DNA of 63,585 nucleotides from Desulfotignum sp. GTDB lineage: Bacteria; Desulfobacterota; Desulfobacteria; Desulfobacterales; Desulfobacteraceae. The translations under genes were made by a program, and so were the position numbers. Positions 8,824-16,834 of the stretch are shown here, piece by piece. The stretch's first letter is position 1. Each line of letters starts with the position of its first letter. The notes beneath the pieces were generated by a model. The model searched no databases and had not been told where the DNA came from. It saw nothing but the letters and a program-made list of their open reading frames with translations. Location: the NCBI GenBank assembly GCA_018399285.1, contig JAGYOW010000017.1, forward strand, positions 1 through 63,585. Direction: 5' to 3'.

Positions 8824-8865
8824 CAGGCAAAACAAAGGCGGAAAAACCCGTCTTTGTTTTGCCTG
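8824..8865 (+). terminator. Hairpin after the etfBA-oxidoreductase operon
   Basis: A perfect inverted repeat with 14-nt arms (8824-8837 and 8852-8865; arm CAGGCAAAACAAAG) and a 14-nt loop lies between the oxidoreductase and the alcohol dehydrogenase. Only a short weak T stretch follows (TATTTGTAT), so it is a likely but not classical terminator. It overlaps the apparent upstream starts of the next gene, which argues for that gene starting at 8889. Confidence 0.6.
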
Positions 8866-8888
8866 TATTTGTATCCAGGGAGGTATCC

Positions 8889-10010
8889 ATGCAGTATCAT
8901 ATGCCGTCACGTTTGTATTTCGGACCCGGACAGATCCAGGAACTTTCAACGCTGATTACGGCGAAAAATCCGGTCCTGGTAACGGACAAGGGCGTGGTAA
9001 AAGCCGGGCTTGCTGCGCCGGTACTGGATCAGCTGGGCAAAATGCCGGTATTTGACGGCATCGAAGCCAACCCCAAATCCGATACCATCAACAAAATCGC
9101 AGGTGAACTGCGGCAGCAAAAGCCGGATCTTGTGATCGGCTTAGGAGGCGGCAGTCCCCTGGATGCGGGAAAAGCCCTGGCCCTGCTGGCCACCAATCCG
9201 GGAAATATTCAGGATTATGAAGGCAAAGAAAAATATGCAGTGGATCCTTTGCCGTTTGTGGCCATTCCCACCACCTGCGGGACCGGATCAGAAGTCACCT
9301 GGGTAGCGGTGATCACGGATGTGGACCGCAGATTCAAGATGAGCATCAAGGGGCCCAAACTGTATCCAACGGTCTCCATCGTGGATCCGGATCTGATCGC
9401 CACTTTGCCTGCACCCATGATTGCAGCCACGGGCCTGGATGCGTTGACCCATGCCGTGGAAGCTTATCTGGCAAAGCCGGCCACCCTGATCACCGATACC
9501 CATGCAGTAAAGGCCGTGGGGTTGATCCTGGGATCCATTGAAAAGGCATTTGCCGATATCCGGAATAATGCCCGGCAAAGAGAAGATCTCATGTACGGTT
9601 CCATGGTGGCCGGCCTGGCATTCGGCAATGCCGATGTCACGGCGGTGCACTGCATCTCCGAGTCCATCGGTGCTTTGTATGATATCCCCCATGGGGTAGC
9701 CAATGCCATGTTCCTGCCCCATGTTCTGGATTACAACCTGCCGGCCTGCACCCGGAAAATGGCCGCCCTGGCCCGGACCACGGGCATTGATGCGGTATCC
9801 GATGACCAGGCGGCAAAAATGTTCATCCAGAAAATCAAAGACCTGTCCAGGGCTCTTAAAATTCCAACTTTCAGAGACCTGGATATCGGATCTGACCAGT
9901 TTTCCCTGATTGCCGACATGTCTTTTAAGAACAACTCCAATGCATCCAATCCCAGGGATTTAGGGCAGACCGACTACGGGAACATCCTTGAAGCCGCCCT
10001 TGGGGCGTAA
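8889..10010 (+). CDS. Iron-containing (group III) alcohol dehydrogenase
   Basis: A 373-residue Fe-ADH family enzyme that interconverts an alcohol and aldehyde with NAD(P)H. It begins MQYHMPSRLYFGPGQI; the nucleotide-binding GLGGGSPLDAGKALA and the metal-site region (TGLDALTHAVEAY; HCISESIGALYDIPHGVANA; MAFGNADVTAVHC-type) are present. The ATG at 8889 is chosen because AGGGAGG ends 6 nt before it; longer starts fall inside the hairpin at 8824-8865. It sits before an acyl-CoA dehydrogenase and second etfBA. The substrate is unknown; a hydroxyacid or aldehyde step in the same acyl-CoA pathway is possible. Confidence 0.93.
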   Translation: MQYHMPSRLYFGPGQIQELSTLITAKNPVLVTDKGVVKAGLAAPVLDQLGKMPVFDGIEANPKSDTINKIAGELRQQKPDLVIGLGGGSPLDAGKALALLATNPGNIQDYEGKEKYAVDPLPFVAIPTTCGTGSEVTWVAVITDVDRRFKMSIKGPKLYPTVSIVDPDLIATLPAPMIAATGLDALTHAVEAYLAKPATLITDTHAVKAVGLILGSIEKAFADIRNNARQREDLMYGSMVAGLAFGNADVTAVHCISESIGALYDIPHGVANAMFLPHVLDYNLPACTRKMAALARTTGIDAVSDDQAAKMFIQKIKDLSRALKIPTFRDLDIGSDQFSLIADMSFKNNSNASNPRDLGQTDYGNILEAALGA

Positions 10011-10042
10011 CCTTTCCGGGAACATACAGCAAAGGAATGGGT

Positions 10043-11185
10043 ATGGATTTTAATCGCTGCATGAAACATCAGCTCATCCGCAAGACGGTGCGGGAATTTG
10101 CTGAAAACGAGATACGGCCCCTGGCAGCGGAAATGGACAAAGGCCCGGGATTTCCGGACGATTTGATGGAAAAGATGAAACCGCTGCATTATTTCGGGCT
10201 TCAGGTACCCATGCACCTGGGCGGTGCCGATCTGGACAGTATCAGCTATGCCATTGTGATCGAGGAAATTTCCCGGGTGTCTGCCGCCCTGGGATTGTGT
10301 ATCACCGTGCATAACAGCGTGGGTATCTATCCGATCCTCCGGTTCGGCACAAGGGAACAGCAGCAGCAGTTTGTGCCGCCCATGGCCGCAGGGGAGCGTA
10401 TCGGCGCGTTTTGTCTGACCGAAGCCAATGCCGGTTCCGATGCCGGCGGGGTGGAGACCGTGGCCCAGGAAACAGAACAGGGCTTTGTGCTCAACGGCAC
10501 CAAAATTTTTGTGACCAATGGGGGTATCTGCGGCACGATTCTGGTGTTTGCCGTATCAGACATGGACCCGGCCCGATCCAGTGTCTTTATCGTTGAAAAC
10601 CACACCCCCGGATTCAGTGTCGGAGAAATTGAAGATCTGTGCGGCATGCGGGCCAACCCTGTCGCTTCCCTGTTTTTTGAAGACTGCCGGATTGCAGCTG
10701 ATCATTGTCTGGGAAAACCGGGACAGGGTTTGAAAATTGGGTTGACCGCCCTGGATACGGGCCGCATTGGGGTTGCGGCCCAGGCGCTGGGTATCGCCCA
10801 GGCCGCGTTCGAAGAATCCGTGGCCTATGCCAAAGCCCGGCAGCAGTTCAATCAGCCCATCTCCCGGTTCCAGACCATCCAGAATTACCTGGCGGATATG
10901 GCGGTTCAGATCGATGCGTCCCGGCTCCTGGTTCACCGGGCCGCGGCTCTTAAAGACAAAGGGCAGCCTTTTTCCGCCCAGGCTGCCATGGCCAAACTTC
11001 ACTGCAGCACCACGGCCCGTACGGTGACGAATCTGGCCGTGCAGATTCACGGCGGATACGGATACAGCAAAGAATATGATGTGGAGCGGTATTTCAGGGA
11101 CGCCAAGGTCACAGAGATTTATGAGGGCACCAGTGAAATTCAGCGCATGGTCATTGCCAGAGATCTGCTGACCCGGCCGGTCTGA
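10043..11185 (+). CDS. Acyl-CoA dehydrogenase
   Basis: A 380-residue FAD enzyme that forms the 2,3-double bond of an acyl-CoA and hands electrons to Etf. Family motifs run in order: CLTEANAGSDAGG, the FVTNGG region, RIGVAAQALGIAQAAFEES, the QFNQPISRFQTIQ loop, IHGGYGYSKEYDVERYFRDA, and the active-site YEGTSEIQRMVIARD, whose first Glu is the usual base in short-chain members. AAGGA suits the ATG at 10043 better than that at 10037. A second etfBA follows 31 nt downstream, so a dedicated electron acceptor is encoded with it. The acyl chain cannot be told; glutaryl-, pimeloyl- or butyryl-CoA would all fit an aromatic or fatty-acid degrader. Confidence 0.94.
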   Translation: MDFNRCMKHQLIRKTVREFAENEIRPLAAEMDKGPGFPDDLMEKMKPLHYFGLQVPMHLGGADLDSISYAIVIEEISRVSAALGLCITVHNSVGIYPILRFGTREQQQQFVPPMAAGERIGAFCLTEANAGSDAGGVETVAQETEQGFVLNGTKIFVTNGGICGTILVFAVSDMDPARSSVFIVENHTPGFSVGEIEDLCGMRANPVASLFFEDCRIAADHCLGKPGQGLKIGLTALDTGRIGVAAQALGIAQAAFEESVAYAKARQQFNQPISRFQTIQNYLADMAVQIDASRLLVHRAAALKDKGQPFSAQAAMAKLHCSTTARTVTNLAVQIHGGYGYSKEYDVERYFRDAKVTEIYEGTSEIQRMVIARDLLTRPV

Positions 11186-11216
11186 TTCGCGCAACCCACA
11201 GACAAAAGGCATTTTC

Positions 11217-12074
11217 ATGTTACATATTATTGTGTGCATCAAACAGGTTCCCATGGTTTCTGAACTGCCCTGGGATCCCAGAACCGGTACCCTGAAGCGG
11301 GAAACAGCCCAGGGCATGATGGATCCCGCAGCCCGAAGGGCGTTGGAGGCGGCATTGCAGATAAAGGCGGACCGCACATCCGGACCGGTCAGAATCACGG
11401 CCGTTTCCATGGGCCCACCCATGGCAGAAGAAGTGTTGTATGAAGCCAGGGCCTTAGGCGCGGACCGGGGCGTGCTGCTCACGGATCCGTGCATGGCCGG
11501 GGCCGACACCTGCATGACCGCCGTGATTCTGGGAAAATTCATCAAAAATCACTGCCCGGATGCCGGCCTGATTCTGTGCGGGTCCATGTCCAGCGACAGT
11601 GAGACCGCCCAGGTCGGACCGCAACTGGCCGAAGATCTGGACATTCCGGCCATCGGATATGCCCGGCGTCTGGAACTGCTTGACGGCTGCATCCGCGTGG
11701 AGCGGCATGTGGATGATTTTCTGGAACTCATGGAGATGGACCTGCCCGGGCTGGTGACCATTGACCATGCTGGAGAATCAGATCGGTACACGCCCCGGTA
11801 TGTGGCTTTGGGCGGTGTGGAAGCCGCATTCAACACCGGTAATATTCAGGTGATGAACCGCCGGGCCCTGGGCCTGGACCACGCGTTCAACGCCCTGAAG
11901 CACTCGCCCACAAAAATTATGGATGTGTATTCCCCGGTCACTGAAAAAAAGGGCCGGGTGTTGACCGGGGCCGTGAAAAAAATGGTGGATACCCTGTTTG
12001 ACGATTATGGTAAAATTATTTCCAGTGCCATGGGCAAAGACTTGAAAACCCATGATCATGAAGAGGATAAATGA
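11217..12074 (+). CDS. etfB: Electron transfer flavoprotein beta subunit (second copy)
   Basis: A 285-residue EtfB (MLHIIVCIKQVPMVSELPWD start; LCGSMSSDSETAQVGPQLAEDL). It differs strongly from the first EtfB and has the longer C-terminal tail of EtfB proteins linked to anaerobic acyl-CoA dehydrogenases such as butyryl-CoA or caffeyl-CoA types, some of which bifurcate electrons to ferredoxin; whether this one does cannot be read by eye. The gene overlaps etfA by four bases (ATGA), showing translational coupling. It probably serves the acyl-CoA dehydrogenase just upstream. Confidence 0.94.
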   Translation: MLHIIVCIKQVPMVSELPWDPRTGTLKRETAQGMMDPAARRALEAALQIKADRTSGPVRITAVSMGPPMAEEVLYEARALGADRGVLLTDPCMAGADTCMTAVILGKFIKNHCPDAGLILCGSMSSDSETAQVGPQLAEDLDIPAIGYARRLELLDGCIRVERHVDDFLELMEMDLPGLVTIDHAGESDRYTPRYVALGGVEAAFNTGNIQVMNRRALGLDHAFNALKHSPTKIMDVYSPVTEKKGRVLTGAVKKMVDTLFDDYGKIISSAMGKDLKTHDHEEDK

Positions 12075-13069
12075 ACATGGAAAAACAGATCTGGGTATGG
12101 GCCGATTACAGAAATTATTTTCAGAGCCGGGTGACCCTTCAGATTCTGGCCCGGGCCACGGACCTGGCAAAAAAAACTAATGCCGTGGTGTGTGCTGTGG
12201 TGTTCGGGGATCGGGTGGATGAATATGTGGCGGAATATATCGCCCATGGCGCACAAAAAGTGTATGTCACGGATGATCCGGTTTTAAATATATATAATGT
12301 GGAATCCTATGCGTTTTTGCTGTCTGCCCTGGTCAGACGGTTCCAGCCCGAAACCCTGCTTGTCGGTGCCACCCGGTTCGGTCAGGAGATCGCCCCCAGG
12401 GTGGCCAAACAGCTGAATACCGGGCTCACGGCCGACTGCATCGACCTGGACATCGATGACAAAGGCCGATTGGTGCAGATCGCCCCGTCATTCGGCGGTA
12501 ACCTGATCGCGAAAATCATCACGCCGAATACCCGGCCTCAGATGGCCACCATCCGGCCCGGTACGTTTCAGGAACTGCCCCATGACGATGATGCCAAAGG
12601 CGAGATAATCCCCATTTCTTTGCCGGGCCACATGCCTGCACCCAGAGTCCGGTGCCTGAAATCAGAACTGCACCCGGTCCGGGCCCGGAAAATTGAAATC
12701 GCGGACATTGTCATCACGGGCGGCCGGGGCATGGGATCCAAGGGGAAATTTAAAAAACTGTTTGATCTGGCAGCCCTGCTGAATGCGGAAGTCGGCGCCA
12801 CCCGGCCCGTGGTGTATGCGGACTGGATTTCCTCAGACGCCATGGTAGGCCAGGCCGGCAAGCATATCCGTCCGAAGCTGCTGTTTTCCTTCGGTGTGAG
12901 CGGCGCCATCCAGCACACGGCGGCCCTGGCTGATGCAAAGTTCATCGTGGCCGTGAACAAAAATCCCAACGCCACCATGATGAAACTGGCGGATGTGGCC
13001 CTGGTGGCAGATGCCAACCAGGCCTGTTCCGGCATCATCCGGGCAGTGAAAGATCGGATCAGGGACTGA
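12071..13069 (+). CDS. etfA: Electron transfer flavoprotein alpha subunit (second copy)
   Basis: A 332-residue EtfA with the C-terminal FAD signature (VITGGRGMGSKGKFKKLFDL, VGQAGKHIRPKLLFSFGVSG, AIQHTAALADAKFIVAVNKN). The N-terminal MEKQIWVWADYRN matches EtfA of bifurcating and acyl-CoA dehydrogenase-linked clusters. It starts inside the etfB stop (ATGA at 12071); an in-frame ATG at 12077 is also possible. It closes the operon; the sequence directly after its stop holds a piece of an antitoxin gene and then a convergent P-II-like gene. Confidence 0.94.
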   Translation: MNMEKQIWVWADYRNYFQSRVTLQILARATDLAKKTNAVVCAVVFGDRVDEYVAEYIAHGAQKVYVTDDPVLNIYNVESYAFLLSALVRRFQPETLLVGATRFGQEIAPRVAKQLNTGLTADCIDLDIDDKGRLVQIAPSFGGNLIAKIITPNTRPQMATIRPGTFQELPHDDDAKGEIIPISLPGHMPAPRVRCLKSELHPVRARKIEIADIVITGGRGMGSKGKFKKLFDLAALLNAEVGATRPVVYADWISSDAMVGQAGKHIRPKLLFSFGVSGAIQHTAALADAKFIVAVNKNPNATMMKLADVALVADANQACSGIIRAVKDRIRD

Positions 13070-13076
13070 CGGCAGC

Positions 13077-13215
13077 CCCGTTGCCATTACCCGGAACAAG
13101 GTTCCCAGGGCTGTGCGGATGTCCATGGATCAATATGAAGCCATGCAGGAAACCATGACCATTCCGGGAGACCGGGACATGATGGATCAGATTCGCCGTT
13201 CCATCTCTCAATCAG
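13077..13215 (+). pseudogene. Remnant of a Phd/YefM-type antitoxin
   Basis: The frame starting at 13077 reads PVAITRNKVPRAV then RMSMDQYEAMQETMTI and DRDMMDQIRRSI. This is the second half of a Phd/YefM antitoxin (the usual pattern is a DNA-binding half, then a strand with V-I-T-x-N-G, then a helix with YEAL-x-ET). The N-terminal DNA-binding half is missing; only 7 nt separate the fragment from the etfA stop. No toxin gene follows: the P-II-like gene on the other strand overlaps its end. It marks the left edge of the decayed region. Confidence 0.65.
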
Positions 13216-13549
13216 GCAATCCTTCGACAAAGCTCAAGGGAAGTGCAAACAATATCCCTTTTCCCGGTTCAGTAAGATCTCCGCAGAGAGATTTCACGGT
13301 ACCTATCGCTTTTTCAAGGGTCTCTTTGTCCCGAACCACAGTGAAAATCATTTTATTTGATGGTTCCATGTTTCTCAATGTTTTTTTAATCCCTTCGATG
13401 CCCGGTGTGGCTGCACCGATTTGCATAAGGACCCGTCCCATACCCGTACTGTTGATCACAGTCGATCCCTTAATATTCAATCCGGCAAATTCTTCGAGAA
13501 TGGCGGGGAGGTGTTCTGTCTGCTCCAATACGTTCACAAGTAAATACAT
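13208..13549 (-). CDS. P-II-like small regulatory protein
   Basis: A 113-residue protein resembling the P-II/CutA-like ferredoxin fold family: it begins MYLLVNVLEQTEHLPAILEE and has alternating strands and helices (FAGLNIKGSTVINSTGMGRV; NKMIFTVVRDKETLEKAIGT). Such proteins bind small ligands and tune a partner; the classical T-loop tyrosine motif of GlnB is not seen, so a nitrogen role is not claimed. It stands alone and convergent to etfA, with no clear operon partner; the next gene on its strand is a dead protease. It is the only intact gene seen between 13.1 and 29.4 kb. Confidence 0.75.
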   Translation of the reverse strand: MYLLVNVLEQTEHLPAILEEFAGLNIKGSTVINSTGMGRVLMQIGAATPGIEGIKKTLRNMEPSNKMIFTVVRDKETLEKAIGTVKSLCGDLTEPGKGILFALPLSFVEGLPD

Positions 13550-13792
13550 GATGGTTTTCCCTTTCGGCTGTTAGCATATTCGGGTCAACTTCCTGAACAT
13601 GTTGAGTCATTTGATCTAAATTTATCAGTTGAATGACCATATCAAGTTTTGAATTCTAATGATATCCGAAAATAAATGATTTTTGAAAGTTTCAGCCATG
13701 GGATAGTGATACATGAGCAGGAAAAATCGGTAACGGCGTAAAGCCGGCGGGAACTAAGCGCAGCTGAACTCCCTTCAGTATGCACGGCATTT
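13550..13792. other. Intergenic stretch without a gene
   Basis: About 240 nt upstream of the P-II-like gene. I see no open frame of note and no known RNA. The piece around 13730-13790 is locally GC-rich and could fold, but matches no riboswitch that I know. A promoter for the P-II-like gene should lie here on the minus strand. Confidence 0.4.
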
Positions 13793-14511
13793 TCAGTCAT
13801 CGGTTGCTTTTCCCTGGCCTGGAATGATTTTAGTGACTGAGGCTTCCCTTGTGAACATATTCCTGCGGTTCCATCACACGATCAGGATGGCAGCAATAAT
13901 CAGCATGTACGTATCGTAGGGTTGCGCATCAGGAAAGATCGGATTCATCAGTAAAAAATGGAAGAATGCAGACAGCAGGATGCTGCCATGAGACCTGTTG
14001 GATAGTGCCGTTGCAATGACGCTTGATCGTCAGGCATCCGGTAAAGAATGCCGTGAACGACCACTCGCTCTGCTGGGTTCCGCTAACAGGAATGCAGGCA
14101 AATGCCACAGCCCCCATATGGCGCCAAGAATCAGTCCGGCCCAGAGGGGGGCGAACTTCCTTTGCAGGAAAGTGGCGCAAGTCCTCGCCAGCCGAATTCC
14201 TCGACCGGGCCTTTGATGGCGGCGAGGAACAGTGCCGCGAACAGCGCCAGAGCAATGCCCGGCCAAGGAAGCGCCGAAGGCCGACAATGCCACGTTGCAG
14301 GCAACAAGGATGAATGCCGCACGAAGCATACACCGCCAGGAAAACAGGGGATGATTGAAGCGTGAGCTACAAATATTGTTCCCATAAGTTCCGGGAGAAA
14401 GATGTACAGTCCAAGTGGATACCTCAGGTTAAGCCGGACGAGGATCAGCAGAAAGGGGTAAAATACGGAATTGTATCCGTATGCGTCATGAACCGGAGTG
14501 ATTGATTTCAT
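13793..14511 (-). pseudogene. CPBP-family intramembrane metalloprotease (CAAX protease/bacteriocin-processing), frameshifted
   Basis: Read on the minus strand from the ATG at 14511 (AAGGA upstream). Membrane segments lead to the metal-binding motif PVEEFGWRGLA, then after frame changes LQRKFAPLWAGLILGAIWGL with WHLPAFLL, the second His motif. The C-terminal part continues in further frames (FTAFFTGCL; FPDAQPYDTYMLIIAAILIV) and a TGA replaces the expected Trp before a last exon-like piece to 13793. About 240 codons in all, the usual length, but at least three frame changes and one stop make it dead. CPBP proteases cut membrane proteins and often give bacteriocin immunity or processing. Confidence 0.85.
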
Positions 14512-14826
14512 ATTATTCCTTTTCATTTCTTCTTCCGATGAATACCTGCATTAACCGCTCTTCAATGATCCTCAAAACATCCCTGACATGCTGATTTTGG
14601 CCACCTCGGTAAAGTGGTGTGCCCGGCTTGGATTGTGTAGAGGAACAACAAAGCAAATTGCCGTTTTCAATGTCGTTCATCTTTAGGTTTTAAATATTTA
14701 TGGTATCCCTGATCAACGACAAATATTTTTCCCATCGCATTGAATCGCCAAAAACAACCCAGATGTTTCATTGCCTCACGAATAATGTTACCCAAAACAG
14801 ATTATAAAAATATGGAGGCTGTGATT
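14512..14826. other. Intergenic stretch without a recognisable gene
   Basis: About 315 nt. No frame reads as a known protein. A 25-nt segment at 14685-14709 matches 23 of 25 bases of 21223-21247 in direct orientation, possibly the trace of a repeated element. Confidence 0.4.
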
Positions 14827-16240
14827 GTGAGGTCATTGATGAGTTTTCAAGCAAAAAGAGAATTGTTGGCTATTGTTGCGCCTTCGATACAGGGAAGAAA
14901 ATAAGAAAACGCAAATCAATTATTTTAAACGAGTTCATTTCTGGCCACTGGATATTCACGTAAATATGCGATCCGTTTACTATCTTCCAAACAAATACCT
15001 GTGGTGAAGAAAATTAAAAAGCTGCGCCCCCAGATTTTATAATAACGACGTACAAGAAGCATTGAAAATTGCCTCCGGGCAGCAGTAAACTATATCGCTT
15101 CTAAAAGGTCGCTCCATTTCTGATAGACTGCCGGCATTGGAAAGGCATGGACATCTCAACCTTAATGACGAAACCCTTTTCCCAACTTATCTCAATAAGC
15201 CCGGCAACGATTGGATCGGATTTTGAAACCAATAAAGAAATAATGGCCGAGCATGAGCACGACAAACCAGGAAAACGCCTTCAAACACCAGGTCCCAATA
15301 AGAACATTTACCGATTGGGAAGATGAAGAACCAGGCTTCTTTGAAGCTGATTTGCTGCACATTGCGGCTGGAGTATGGAGTGAGGAAATCTTCACACAAT
15401 TGGTTTTAACAGATATTTCGCCATCACTGGGTCGAATGCATGGCTTTACCCATATCGCAGCGGTTCTGTTGCCGTCCACGCGCTGGATAAAGCTCAACGA
15501 TTAATACCTTTTCCAATATTAGGGATCGATACCGACAACGGAGCAACTTTATCAATGCGATTTGACTCATATTGTGAAAAGGAAAATAACCTTCACGAGA
15601 GGAAGAGCATATGCTGAAAACGATCAATGCTATGTAGAACAGAAAACGGTATTGTTGTAAGACAGATAGTTTGATATGATCGTTTTGAGGACCGCCGCAG
15701 ACTACAGCAATTGAAAAGCTGGATTCCTGATAAATCATTCTCTTAGATCCGGTCCGCCTGTTAAAACAAATCTGCCTTCGGATGCCTTGTGGAAACATGT
15801 GCTTTTGGCAAAACAGCCTTCACCATCAGAAAAGGAAGAGAACAGCCGCTATATGGATTTAAATTGGAATCAACTCCGAAAGAATTGTTGAAAAATAACA
15901 ATGACCATTTGGTCTTGAAACTCTGTATCATAAAAGGCTGCATAGAAAAACAAAAAACCGCGTGTCAAACACAGGTGGAAAACCAGGGAAGATCCTTTTG
16001 AAAATGTCTGGGATGAAGTACGGTCTTGGCTGGAGAATGATCCTGAAAACAGCCACTTTAATACTTTTAGAACTTCAAAAATATCCCGACGATATTCTAA
16101 AGGGCAGTTAAGGACATTACAGCGCAGGGTCAAAGCATGGAGAAAAGGCTATTATCATGATGATAATTTGTTAAAAAGAAACCTTCGGGCTGGAGAGGAT
16201 TCTGGCAAGCGGAAACCTCAAAGCTATAACTGTTGCTGAT
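14827..16240 (+). pseudogene. Decayed DDE/rve-type transposase (insertion sequence remnant)
   Basis: Pieces of one transposase read in order over many frames. N-terminal: QAKRELLAIVAPSIQGRK, then ATGYSRKYAIRLL (helix-turn-helix). Catalytic core: VPIRTFTDWEDEEPGFFEAD then QLVLTDIS, with the first Asp in FEADLLH and the second near GIDTDNG. Then VKRKITFTRGRAYAENDQCY plus VEQK, and the C-terminal KGQLRTLQRRVKAWRKGYY preceded by DPFENVWDEV. This matches a family of single-ORF rve transposases of about 400-500 residues often filed as ISNCY; the exact IS family is not certain. At least eight frame changes and stops. Terminal repeats were not found by eye. Confidence 0.85.
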
Positions 16241-16340
16241 AGTCTCCAAAAGTGAAAAGGAAACTTTGCAGTGCAATAAGGATTTTTGCCAATTTATACG
16301 TAGGACTCTGTCCCCCAAACCCTCTGGGATTTGACGCATT

Positions 16341-16834
16341 ACGCTAAAGAGCGCAAAAGGGACGATGCATTACACACCGTCCCCATGCTTCAGTTACCAG
16401 GTACGGCGCTCAGGTTGCCTCCCTGCGGGCATTGCCCTATCCTTGAACTGTAGAGTATGGCCAATAGAACCTGTGATTATAAAAAAGTGACTTGACAATC
16501 TGAAAAAATATAGCAATTTGAAATGAACTAAGTATTTGAAATAATGAGAAAAATCAAGATTTGTTACGTACAGGGATAATTATATGCAACTCCGTCTTCA
16601 CCCCACATCACACCTGCCAGTACTGATTTTTTTGCAAATCAGATCTGGACAGCAATACTTTACACATTGGGGGGTCTGCTTTTCCTCAAAATAGAGATTT
16701 TTTATAGGAGCTATGAGATAGCTATCATTTACAAGCTAACCGATCCAAAAGTTCCTCTGGGATATTTAAGAAACTATATTTTCGGTTAATTGGACTGATA
16801 CTGTTTTTCGCATTCTTGCCTTTGCTTTTGCAGG
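16341..16834. other. Intergenic stretch without a gene
   Basis: About 500 nt between the transposase remnant and the end of the cyanophycin synthetase gene. AT-rich, with no readable protein fragment on either strand that I could place. One end of the insertion sequence probably lies here. Confidence 0.4.

Noticed and set aside
8068-8949. A 293-codon minus-strand open frame over the end of the membrane oxidoreductase
   Set aside because: Opposite to a gene with all catalytic motifs; no homology seen.
13690-13790. A possible structured RNA or riboswitch near the P-II-like gene
   Set aside because: GC-rich and able to fold, but no consensus of cobalamin, c-di-GMP, glycine or other known classes could be matched by eye; part of it is the end of the CPBP pseudogene's downstream flank.
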